Positions 7,938-15,030 of a stretch of DNA of 29,228 nt are shown piece by piece (the first letter of the stretch is position 1; each line of letters starts with the position of its first letter). The stretch spans positions 1-29,228 of the forward strand of contig CAYMCP010000047.1 in the NCBI GenBank assembly GCA_964388965.1, given 5' to 3'. Source of the stretch: Albibeggiatoa sp964388965 (lineage in GTDB: Bacteria > Pseudomonadota > Gammaproteobacteria > Beggiatoales > Beggiatoaceae). The notes beneath the pieces are model-generated. The model was given only the letters and a program-made list of their open reading frames with translations. It ran no database searches and was not told the origin of the DNA. Position numbers and translations under genes: made by a program.

Positions 7938-8225
7938 TTATGCAGGTTTGACGACTATTTTGCCACCTAAAACTTGTGCTTGGCAAGCAAGACGTTGGTG
8001 GCGACCTGCTGCATTTTCACGTAAGATTTTATCTTCTACAACAGAAGGTTGACTTAAATTTTCCCAGCCTTCGAGTACGTCCATAATACAGGTACCGCAG
8101 TCACCTTCTTTGCAGCCATAGACGATACCAGAACCTTCTTTTTCAGAGACATCAATAACCCGTTCGCCAGTGCTGACAATGACTGTTTTATTAATATCTT
8201 TAAATGTTAATTCTGCTTTTGCCAT
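7938..8225 (-). CDS. [2Fe-2S] ferredoxin, nif-associated (copy 2 of tandem pair)
   Basis: A 95-aa ferredoxin with ligands Cys38, Cys43, Cys46 and Cys81 (GCKEGDCGTC; RLACQAQ). It is roughly two-thirds identical by eye to the protein of 8386-8667, sharing RVIDVSEK, GSGIVYGC and LACQAQV, so the pair arose by duplication. Ferredoxins of this type near nif genes (FdxC/FdxD/VnfF-like) are small electron carriers that may serve nitrogenase or cofactor assembly. The exact partner is not known here. The ribosome site AGGA is nine bases upstream of the ATG. Confidence 0.9.
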   Translation of the reverse strand: MAKAELTFKDINKTVIVSTGERVIDVSEKEGSGIVYGCKEGDCGTCIMDVLEGWENLSQPSVVEDKILRENAAGRHQRLACQAQVLGGKIVVKPA

Positions 8226-8385
8226 GATTAAGTTTCCTCTGTGTGTTAAAAAATCTTTAAAAATCTTTCGCTGATGTTCTACTGCATCATTAAAAATTAA
8301 GACGCACTATGTCACTGTGAAAGAAGCTGGTATGTATATGACTCATTCCACGCAACACATAAAATGAGATGTTTTTGTTGGATTA

Positions 8386-8667
8386 CTAGATTGGATTAAC
8401 CGTCACATCACCAATCACCTGTGCCTGACAGGCTAAACGAAATCGCTTACCCGCCATGTTTTCACGCAAAACTTTATCTTCTAAAACGGAAGGCACGTTT
8501 AAATTTTCCATGCCTTCTAATACTTCCATCATACAGGTACCACAATCGCCTTCACGACAGCCGTAAACAATGCCTGAGCCGACTTTTTCCGACACATCAA
8601 TCACCCGAATTCCTGCGGGTACATTAACCGTAACATCAATATCAGCAAAAGTAAGTTGTGCTTTCAT
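8386..8667 (-). CDS. [2Fe-2S] ferredoxin, nif-associated (copy 1 of tandem pair)
   Basis: A 93-aa ferredoxin with Cys37, Cys42, Cys45 and Cys80 (GCREGDCGTC; RLACQAQ), paralogous to the next gene. GGGAG lies seven bases before the ATG. The 157-bp gap to the flavodiiron gene upstream and the 160-bp gap to the paralogue downstream are long for one operon. I found no sigma-54 match or TGT-N10-ACA site in either gap. It probably carries electrons within the nitrogen-fixation system, possibly to the flavodiiron protein or to nitrogenase; the sequence cannot decide. Confidence 0.9.
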   Translation of the reverse strand: MKAQLTFADIDVTVNVPAGIRVIDVSEKVGSGIVYGCREGDCGTCMMEVLEGMENLNVPSVLEDKVLRENMAGKRFRLACQAQVIGDVTVNPI

Positions 8668-8824
8668 GCTGTTGCTCCCAAAAATTTAATAAAACCGGAT
8701 AAAATAACCCGCTGGCGTGTAAAACTTATTCTGCGCGTGGTACGTCATCATTATTTGGTGTGCAGAATGATTTTAATTTATTATATTTACAAAATGATTT
8801 TTTTATTAAAATATGTAAAATTTA

Positions 8825-10096
8825 TTAAACCAAATCTTCAAAATCAATTACTTTATGCGTCGTTTTTCCGGTTAGAACCTTACCTAATTGCACACCAAAA
8901 TCATGGCATTTATGCAATTCTTCCTCAGTGGGAATTAATTTAACCCGAACACCAGGTACTGGCACTTTGAATTTTAACCCACGCAACCGACTTTCCAACA
9001 TATCCACCGCTTCACCAGACCAGCCGTAAGAACCAAACGCAGCCCCTAATTTACCTTGTGTATCAATCATAACTAATGATGATAATAAATCCCAAATTGG
9101 TTTAGTCGCATCACCATTAATCGTCGGTGAACCTAAAGCAATGCCGTCGGCTTCTTCGATTAAATTAACGAATGGTTCAACCTCGCCGCCCGCCAAGTCA
9201 TACAAAGATACGCGCACATTATCCACTGTTTCCGCACCAGAACATACTGCTTGTGCCATTTTTGCGGTATTACCATAAGAGCTAAGATAAAAAACCAATA
9301 ATGTTTTATTAAATTGTTCTATTGGTAATTTAGACGTAGCTAATTCACGAAAACGCTGCACATAACTATTTGGGCGATCACGTAAAATAGGACCATGTGC
9401 GGGTGCGATAATTTCTAATTCTAACGGTTCAATAAGTTGCAATGCTTCTAATACATATTTACGAAATGGACGCATAATGTGCGCGTAATAATATTCAAAT
9501 GAAAAACGAAAATCACCGCATAAATCATTAAATAATCGCGTATCACAGAAATGACAGCCAAATATATCGCCCGAAAATAAAATATAATCTTCTGGTAAAT
9601 AAGCGCACTGCGTATCAGGCCAATGTAAATAAGGCGTGTGAATAAAACGCAAAGTGCGATCACCTAAACTAATTTCATCACCTGTATTCACTGGATTAAA
9701 TTGTAAAGTCAACTCAGCTTTAAGTAATGCTTTCAACATCTTAGGTGCTTTATATGAAATATATACCTGTGCTTGTGGTGCACGTTGTAATAAAATTGGT
9801 AAAGCACCCGTGTGGTCAGGTTCTAAATGATTCAGTACAATTGCTTTAATTTCGCTGTAATCAGCAACTGATTCAAAACGTGTGAAAAATTCATCAGCAA
9901 AGCCTTGTTTTACTGTGTCAATAACTGCTACACCCTCACTACCTCGCAATAAATAAGCATTATAAGTCGTGCCGTTTGCGGTTTGTAAAATCAAGTCAAA
10001 AGTGCGCAATTGCGGGTCTAATGCCCCAATCCAATGTACACGCTCGGATACTTGAATTGCATCATGATTTATTGCAGCATTAATTACAGCTTTCAT
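8825..10096 (-). CDS. A-type flavodiiron protein (oxygen or NO reductase)
   Basis: Flavodiiron protein of 423 aa with a metallo-beta-lactamase-like domain (about 1-255) carrying the diiron ligands His90-x-Glu92-x-Asp94 (HLEPDH), His159 (YLHWPD), Asp178 (SGDIFG) and His235 (APAHGP). A flavodoxin domain follows from about 265 (FYLSSYGNTAKMAQ). No rubredoxin or other electron-entry domain is fused, so electrons must come from separate carriers, and the ferredoxins just downstream are candidates. The family reduces O2 to water or NO to N2O in the cytoplasm. In a nif operon, oxygen removal is the likelier job. It starts nine bases after nifO, so the two are co-transcribed. All metal ligands are present. 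Confidence 0.93.
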   Translation of the reverse strand: MKAVINAAINHDAIQVSERVHWIGALDPQLRTFDLILQTANGTTYNAYLLRGSEGVAVIDTVKQGFADEFFTRFESVADYSEIKAIVLNHLEPDHTGALPILLQRAPQAQVYISYKAPKMLKALLKAELTLQFNPVNTGDEISLGDRTLRFIHTPYLHWPDTQCAYLPEDYILFSGDIFGCHFCDTRLFNDLCGDFRFSFEYYYAHIMRPFRKYVLEALQLIEPLELEIIAPAHGPILRDRPNSYVQRFRELATSKLPIEQFNKTLLVFYLSSYGNTAKMAQAVCSGAETVDNVRVSLYDLAGGEVEPFVNLIEEADGIALGSPTINGDATKPIWDLLSSLVMIDTQGKLGAAFGSYGWSGEAVDMLESRLRGLKFKVPVPGVRVKLIPTEEELHKCHDFGVQLGKVLTGKTTHKVIDFEDLV

Positions 10097-10105
10097 AATC
10101 GTCTC

Positions 10106-10516
10106 TCAATGACAGATATGCTCTGTACGTGGACAGCTTTCTAAATCAGTTTTTTCTTGAGATGATTGTAAACCAATCCAATTTTGTATACTTTCTACGT
10201 CAAAACCAACTCGATAATCTTGATTAACTCTCATTAATGGTCTACGGATTAATAATGGATTAGCAATCATTAACTCTAAAGCTTGTTTAGCAGTGAGTGT
10301 TTCAGGAATAATTTCACCTGATTTGATTTGTGGTGCACTGCGATTAAACCAGTCAGAAACGGCTAATCCTTTAAAAAATAATAATAATTTTGTATCATCC
10401 CATCTCTCGGACAACAAATCTTTTGCAATAACGTCATGTCCTGCTTCTGACAATAATTTTTTTTGTCGCGTATTATTCATACAATTGGGCTTTTCATAAA
10501 ACACCACTGTTGCCAT
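10106..10516 (-). CDS. nifO: nitrogenase-associated ArsC/Spx-like protein
   Basis: A 136-aa thioredoxin-fold protein of the ArsC/Spx group. It has the N-terminal VVFYEKPNCMNNTRQ with a single Cys12 and the later PLLIRRPLMRV arginine segment, typical of the nitrogenase-associated subfamily called NifO in Azotobacter. NifO has been linked to molybdenum or nitrate-related control of nitrogen fixation; its chemistry is not known. The gene is first in the minus-strand operon, with GGAG eight bases before the ATG and a sigma-54 promoter match 37 bases further up. The C-terminal 20 residues (SCPRTEHICH) add two cysteines and two histidines, which may be a metal-binding tail. Confidence 0.85.
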   Translation of the reverse strand: MATVVFYEKPNCMNNTRQKKLLSEAGHDVIAKDLLSERWDDTKLLLFFKGLAVSDWFNRSAPQIKSGEIIPETLTAKQALELMIANPLLIRRPLMRVNQDYRVGFDVESIQNWIGLQSSQEKTDLESCPRTEHICH

Positions 10517-10552
10517 GTAAATCTCTCCAAAACGATGTTTACATTTTGCTAG

Positions 10553-10568
10553 TGCAAAGCCTAAGCCA
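10553..10568 (-). promoter_or_regulatory. sigma-54 (-24/-12) promoter of the nif accessory operon
   Basis: On the minus strand the sequence is TGGCTTAGGCTTTGCA, against the consensus TGGCACGRNNNTTGCW. The invariant GG and GC are exactly 10 bases apart, and the TTGCA half is perfect. The -12 element lies 37 bases before the nifO ATG, giving a leader of about 25 bases with a ribosome site. Confidence 0.82.
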
Positions 10569-10618
10569 CTTGGTATTTATTTGATTTAAATAGTAAATTT
10601 TGTTAAGGAAAGATAAAT

Positions 10619-10634
10619 TGTAGCAAATATTACA
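10619..10634. promoter_or_regulatory. NifA-type upstream activator site, proximal
   Basis: TGT-AGCAAATATT-ACA matches the NifA binding consensus TGT-N10-ACA exactly. Its centre is about 80 bp upstream of the predicted sigma-54 start site for nifO, within the usual range for NifA enhancers. Confidence 0.75.
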
Positions 10635-10651
10635 ATGCAAAAAGTAAGGCT

Positions 10652-10667
10652 TGTATTGAAGTTGACA
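10652..10667. promoter_or_regulatory. NifA-type upstream activator site, distal
   Basis: TGT-ATTGAAGTTG-ACA is a second exact TGT-N10-ACA, 33 bp (about three helical turns) from the first, on the same face of DNA. It overlaps a short palindrome, TGACA-TGT-TGTCA (10663-10675). The remaining 407-bp gap (10517-10923) holds these sites and the glgP leader only. Confidence 0.7.
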
Positions 10668-10839
10668 TGTTGTCACTTAGGTATTTTGCTCAGGTTGGGA
10701 ATGTGACCGGAGTTGTCGTTTAAGTGATACTCTGTTATCAATATCATGAATAGTGCGGTTTTGCGTGCTGTTTGATAAGAAATATTTATTTAATCAGTTA
10801 ATAAAAATGAATGGTTAAGTTTTATTGGTTTCGTTATCC

Positions 10840-10845
10840 TATAAT
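10840..10845 (+). promoter_or_regulatory. possible -10 box for glgP
   Basis: TATAAT lies 78 bp upstream of the glgP ATG. No good -35 hexamer is found at 16-18 bp, so an activator or other promoter may be used. The glgP start itself has an AAGGA site eight bases upstream. Confidence 0.35.
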
Positions 10846-10923
10846 GCGGGTTGAAAATAATAGCGATAAGAAAATTGAACCCTCATTTTTTCATTGATAA
10901 CTCACCAACAAAGGAATTAAACG

Positions 10924-13530
10924 ATGGTACAAGAATTTAGTTTAGAGATTGTCCCTGTATTACCAAAAGCATTGGAACGTTTAGAGGAAATTGCAAATAA
11001 TCTTTGGTACGGTTGGCACGTTCCAGCAAGGACATTATTTGAACAATTAGATTATGAGTTATGGATTCGCGTTGCACATAATCCAAAACTGTTTTTACGC
11101 AATATAGACCAAGCGCGTTTAGAAAAAGCAGCAAAAGACCCTTTATTTTTAAATGCTTATCGCCAAGTTATGGTTTCATTTGACGAATATTTAGCTGATA
11201 AGGTGCCGCGTGATGCTGGAAGTTATTTAGAAGAAAATGAACGAATTGCTTATTTTTGTGCAGAATATGGTTTTCATGAAAGTTTACCTGTTTATTCGGG
11301 CGGTTTGGGGATTTTGGCGGGCGATCATTGTAAGACAGCAAGTGATTTACGTTTGCCTTTCGTTGGTGTGGGTTTATTTTATCATTTAGGTTACTTCTCG
11401 CAACATATTGATACGGAAGGTAATCAGCAAGTCACCAGCTCAACACTCAATACGGAGCATTTACCTATTACCACTGTGGTCGATGAAAATGGTGAAGAAG
11501 TACGTGTTGCTGTGAATATTGCAGGACACACAGTATGGATTAAGGCATGGTTAGTACAAGTTGGTCACATTCAATTATATTTATTAGATACGGAAATCCC
11601 ACAAAATGCCCCCGAATATGCAGAAATCACGCATCAACTCTACGGTGGCGATAACAATACACGGATTCAGCAAGAAATTGTACTTGGTATTGGTGGTGTG
11701 CGTATGCTGCGCCATTTGGGTATTGCACCTACTGTATGGCACATGAATGAAGGTCATGCTGCATTTTTAGTGTTAGAACTATTACGCGAAAAACTGCATT
11801 CAGGTTATACTTATCCACAAGCAATTGAAGCTGTTGCAAGTTGTTGCGTTTTCACGACTCATACACCAGTACCAGCAGGTCATGATCATTTTCCACAAGA
11901 TTTAGTCATGTATTATTTGGGACATTTTTCTAATGAATTAGGCTTGTCGCGTGATGAATTTTTACGTTTAGGTTGCGAACCGGTCAGCGATAGCCATGAT
12001 TTTAATATGACTACGTTAGCGATTAATTTATCACGTCGCATGAATGGAGTAAGTCGGATTCACGGGCGCGTATCTTCTGAGATTTGTCAACGTTTTTGGC
12101 CTCAAATTGATCCAACTGAAAATATAATGAGTTATGTGACGAATGGTGTACACGTTTCTAGTTTTCTAGCGCGCCAATGGACTGATTTATTTAATAAACA
12201 TTTAGGGGCAGATTGGGATAGACATTTGTGTAGTGCTGAGTTTTGGCAACGAATTATGTCCATTCCAGATAAAGACTTTTGGGAAACACATCAAGCGGTT
12301 AAATCACGAATGCTAGTAGTGTTGCGTAACGCGCTATTAGCACAGTATAAAACCAATAAAGCTAGCGAAACACATATTGATCAGATTGTTAAAAACCTAG
12401 ACCCTAATAATCCAAATATCTTAACAATTGGGTTTGCGAGACGTTTTGCTACCTATAAGCGTGCAACTTTGTTGCTCAATAATATGCACCGTTTACGCGA
12501 AATTATTTTGAATAGTGAGCGTCCAATTGTATTTATTTTTGCTGGTAAAGCACACCCTGCTGACGATCCCGGTAAAAGTTTATTGCGTACATTATATAAA
12601 TTAGGTAATGAGCCTGAGTTTATTGGTAAATTAATTGTAGTGCAAGGTTATGATATGGGTTTGTCGCGGCGATTGGTATCTGGAGTAGATGTATGGTTAA
12701 ATAATCCTGTCTATCCATTAGAAGCCAGTGGGACATCAGGCATGAAGGCGGCTGTTAATGCTGCAATTAATTTAAGCGTACTCGATGGCTGGTGGGATGA
12801 GGGTTACGAAGGTGATAATGGCTGGGGCATTCGTCCTTCACCACACGAACATGACGCTAGTCGTCGCGACCATGATGATGCTAATACTTTGTATGATATT
12901 TTGCAAAACGAAGTATTAGATGAATATTATGATTTGGGTAGATACGGTTATTCAGGACGCTGGGTATCTCGTGCAAAACGCTCTATGGCTTCGACAATTC
13001 CACATTTCAATATGGTGCGGGTGCTGAATGAGTATTTAGAGCGGTTTTACATTCCAGCGAGTAAGCACGGTCAGAAATTGTTAGCTAATAATGGTGAAAA
13101 AGCACTGTTACTAAGCAATTGGAAGGATAAAGTTCGTAATCACTGGCACGGTATCCATATTCATCAAGTATCAGAACCGCCAAAACGGTTGAGTTATGAT
13201 GAAAAGACAACCATTCAAGTCACGGTGAATTTAAATGGTTTAGACCCAAATGATGTTGCGGTGGAGTTGTTATTGTCACGCAAATTATACCAAACGGAAA
13301 TTTATGCGGCTTCACCTGATAATACGGTGGTATGTTGTGCGGAAAATGTAACACCTCCGATAACGGCATATCGTTTTCAACCAGAACATCCAATAGATGG
13401 CGGACAATATTTATTTAGCTTAAATTTTCAACCTGATTGGTGTGGAGATTTAAGTTATAAAGTTCGAGTTTTTCCATATTCTGAATTGCTCGCCGACGCG
13501 CATGAAATGGGTATGATGGTGTGGGCGTAA
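10924..13530 (+). CDS. glgP: alpha-glucan (glycogen) phosphorylase
   Basis: GT35-family phosphorylase of 868 aa that releases glucose-1-phosphate from glycogen using PLP. The PLP-lysine region EASGTSGMKAAVN starts at residue 600, with Lys608 as the likely Schiff-base lysine. The GTSGMK form, an N-terminal extension with EIANNLWYGWHVPARTLFEQLD, and CAEYGFHESLPVYSGGLGILAGDHCK place it in the shorter alpha-glucan phosphorylase subgroup rather than the E. coli GlgP/MalP type. It is transcribed divergently from nifO, sharing a 407-bp control region. No glycogen synthesis genes are adjacent. Glycogen could supply ATP and reductant for nitrogen fixation, but co-regulation is only inferred. Confidence 0.95.
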   Translation: MVQEFSLEIVPVLPKALERLEEIANNLWYGWHVPARTLFEQLDYELWIRVAHNPKLFLRNIDQARLEKAAKDPLFLNAYRQVMVSFDEYLADKVPRDAGSYLEENERIAYFCAEYGFHESLPVYSGGLGILAGDHCKTASDLRLPFVGVGLFYHLGYFSQHIDTEGNQQVTSSTLNTEHLPITTVVDENGEEVRVAVNIAGHTVWIKAWLVQVGHIQLYLLDTEIPQNAPEYAEITHQLYGGDNNTRIQQEIVLGIGGVRMLRHLGIAPTVWHMNEGHAAFLVLELLREKLHSGYTYPQAIEAVASCCVFTTHTPVPAGHDHFPQDLVMYYLGHFSNELGLSRDEFLRLGCEPVSDSHDFNMTTLAINLSRRMNGVSRIHGRVSSEICQRFWPQIDPTENIMSYVTNGVHVSSFLARQWTDLFNKHLGADWDRHLCSAEFWQRIMSIPDKDFWETHQAVKSRMLVVLRNALLAQYKTNKASETHIDQIVKNLDPNNPNILTIGFARRFATYKRATLLLNNMHRLREIILNSERPIVFIFAGKAHPADDPGKSLLRTLYKLGNEPEFIGKLIVVQGYDMGLSRRLVSGVDVWLNNPVYPLEASGTSGMKAAVNAAINLSVLDGWWDEGYEGDNGWGIRPSPHEHDASRRDHDDANTLYDILQNEVLDEYYDLGRYGYSGRWVSRAKRSMASTIPHFNMVRVLNEYLERFYIPASKHGQKLLANNGEKALLLSNWKDKVRNHWHGIHIHQVSEPPKRLSYDEKTTIQVTVNLNGLDPNDVAVELLLSRKLYQTEIYAASPDNTVVCCAENVTPPITAYRFQPEHPIDGGQYLFSLNFQPDWCGDLSYKVRVFPYSELLADAHEMGMMVWA

Positions 13531-13625
13531 GCAAACAATGAATTGCTATACAACGTTTTAAACGAGTCACAGCTCACTAATAAATAATGATTGGTAATCA
13601 TCAACTATAGGAGATTACAATAAAA

Positions 13626-14378
13626 ATGCGACCACCATTAATTGCAGGTAACTGGAAGATGAACGGCTCTAAAGCCAGCATCGAAAGTTTACTAGAAGAC
13701 ATTAAACAAGGCATGGGAAACGTGCAACACGCAGAAGTTGTGGTTTGTGTACCTTTTATTTATTTGCAGCAAGTAAGCGAATCTTTGCAAAATAGTCAAG
13801 TTGCTTACGGCGCGCAAAATGTGTCAGAAAAAGATAACGGTGCATTTACCGGTGAAATATCTGCGACAATGTTAAAAGATTTTGCTTGTACTTATGCGAT
13901 TGTGGGACATTCTGAACGTCGAACGCTGTACAATGACACGGATGAATTGGTTGCGGCAAAGGCTGCCAAAGCGCAAGCAGAAGGTATCGTACCAATTATT
14001 TGCGTAGGCGAATCATTACAAGAGCGCGAATCAGGCGAAACAGAAGCCGTCGTTGCGCGTCAGCTAGATGCTGTAATGAATGCTAATGGTGTTGCGTCGT
14101 TGACTAATGCAGTTATTGCTTATGAACCTGTATGGGCAATTGGTACGGGTAAAACGGCTACGCCCGAACAAGCTCAAGCTGTCCACGCTTTTATCCGTCA
14201 ACGCATCGCACAACAAGATGCCACTGTCGCCGAGACTATTAGAATTTTATACGGTGGTAGCATGAAACCAGAAAATGCCGCAGAATTGGTTGCACAGCAG
14301 GATATTGATGGTGGATTAATTGGTGGGGCATCATTAAAAGCCAAAGATTTTTTAGTTATTTGTCAAGCAGCAAAGTAG
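13626..14378 (+). CDS. tpiA: triosephosphate isomerase
   Basis: Cytosolic glycolytic enzyme that interconverts dihydroxyacetone phosphate and glyceraldehyde-3-phosphate. The catalytic residues are at canonical positions: Lys11 (GNWKMNG), His95 (VGHSERR) and Glu167 (AYEPVWAIGTG), with the phosphate-binding loop YGGSMKPENA near the C-terminus. Length of 250 aa is normal. The AGGAG sequence is 12 bases from the ATG, a longer spacing than usual, but the start matches the family. secG follows after six bases, the common proteobacterial tpiA-secG pair. Confidence 0.97.
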   Translation: MRPPLIAGNWKMNGSKASIESLLEDIKQGMGNVQHAEVVVCVPFIYLQQVSESLQNSQVAYGAQNVSEKDNGAFTGEISATMLKDFACTYAIVGHSERRTLYNDTDELVAAKAAKAQAEGIVPIICVGESLQERESGETEAVVARQLDAVMNANGVASLTNAVIAYEPVWAIGTGKTATPEQAQAVHAFIRQRIAQQDATVAETIRILYGGSMKPENAAELVAQQDIDGGLIGGASLKAKDFLVICQAAK

Positions 14379-14384
14379 GAACTT

Positions 14385-14723
14385 ATGCACACAATAATTG
14401 TTACAATTCATATCTTAGTTTGTATCGGATTAATCGGTTTCATTTTAGTCCAGCATGGTAAGGGCGCGGAAGCGGGTGCAGCATTTGGTAGCGGTGCGTC
14501 TGCAACTGTGTTTGGTAGTCGTGGATCAGGCTCATTTTTGACTCAGGTGACGGGAATTTTAGCAGCAACATTTTTCATCACGAGTTTAACGTTAGCATAC
14601 TTTGCAATGCCAACCGAAGAGCCTAAAAGTGTCACTGAAATATTAAAGACTGCACCTATTACAGATATGCCACCAATTGAGTTAGCTACGCCTGTAACGC
14701 ATTCTGATTTACCACCTCAGTAA
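14385..14723 (+). CDS. secG: preprotein translocase subunit SecG
   Basis: SecG is the small, non-essential subunit of the SecYEG inner-membrane channel. The 112-aa protein has two membrane helices (about 3-22 and 52-73) joined by the conserved loop LVQHGKGAEAGAAFGSGASATVFGSRGSGSFL. A proline-rich tail follows. The gene sits six bases after tpiA. In many relatives a tRNA-Leu and the nuo operon come next; here the stop codon is at the edge of a tandem palindromic repeat array, so that order is broken. Confidence 0.95.
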   Translation: MHTIIVTIHILVCIGLIGFILVQHGKGAEAGAAFGSGASATVFGSRGSGSFLTQVTGILAATFFITSLTLAYFAMPTEEPKSVTEILKTAPITDMPPIELATPVTHSDLPPQ

Positions 14724-14788
14724 GCAGAATAAATTCTGCACTCCTGAATATTTCATTGTAATTGCGGGAGTGCAAAACTTGTTTTGCT
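14723..14788. repeat. double-palindrome repeat unit A
   Basis: A 66-bp unit with outer arms that are imperfect inverted repeats (18 of 22 matching) around a central AT-rich segment. Each arm is itself a hairpin: GCAGAATAAATTCTGC on the left and GCAAAACTTGTTTTGC on the right. Its first base overlaps the last base of the secG stop codon. Confidence 0.85.
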
Positions 14789-14888
14789 NNNNNNNNNNNN
14801 NNNNNNNNNNNNNNNNNNNNNNNNNNNNNNNNNNNNNNNNNNNNNNNNNNNNNNNNNNNNNNNNNNNNNNNNNNNNNNNNNNNNNNNN
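14789..14888. other. assembly gap, 100 N
   Basis: Exactly 100 undetermined bases, probably a default scaffold gap. It lies inside the tandem repeat array, so further repeat units are likely missing and the true length is unknown. Confidence 0.95.
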
Positions 14889-14943
14889 TTCTGCACTCCT
14901 GAATATTTCATTGTAATTGCGGGAGTGCAAAACTTGTTTTGCT
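14889..14943. repeat. double-palindrome repeat unit B, left end lost in gap
   Basis: Identical to units A and C over the visible part, and separated from unit C by eight bases (CACCAGTA), giving a 74-bp period. Its first 11 bases fall in the N run. Confidence 0.85.
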
Positions 14944-14951
14944 CACCAGTA

Positions 14952-15017
14952 AGCAGAATAAATTCTGCACTCCTGAATATTTCATTGTAATTGCGGGAGT
15001 GCAAAACTTGTTTTGCT
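14952..15017. repeat. double-palindrome repeat unit C
   Basis: A full 66-bp copy, identical to unit A. It ends 14 bases from the 3' end of the M16 peptidase gene, so the array fills the whole convergent gap between secG and the peptidase (14724-15030) and could act as a two-way transcription barrier. Confidence 0.85.
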
Positions 15018-15030
15018 GGTAACGATTAGT

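Noticed and set aside
7404..8824. Additional sigma-54 or NifA sites before individual ferredoxin genes or nifQ
   Set aside because: Checked for GG-N10-GC and TGT-N10-ACA in the gaps between these genes; no acceptable match was found.
13587..13601. ATGATT-GGT-AATCAT inverted repeat before tpiA
   Set aside because: Only 6 bp and AT-rich; likely by chance in this sequence, with no T-run to make a terminator.
14709..15004. Small open frames across the repeat array
   Set aside because: They run through the N gap or repeat units on either strand and have no ribosome site or family resemblance.
14723..15017. CRISPR-like periodic array
   Set aside because: The segments between palindromes are identical in all units, so there are no variable spacers, and no cas genes are present.
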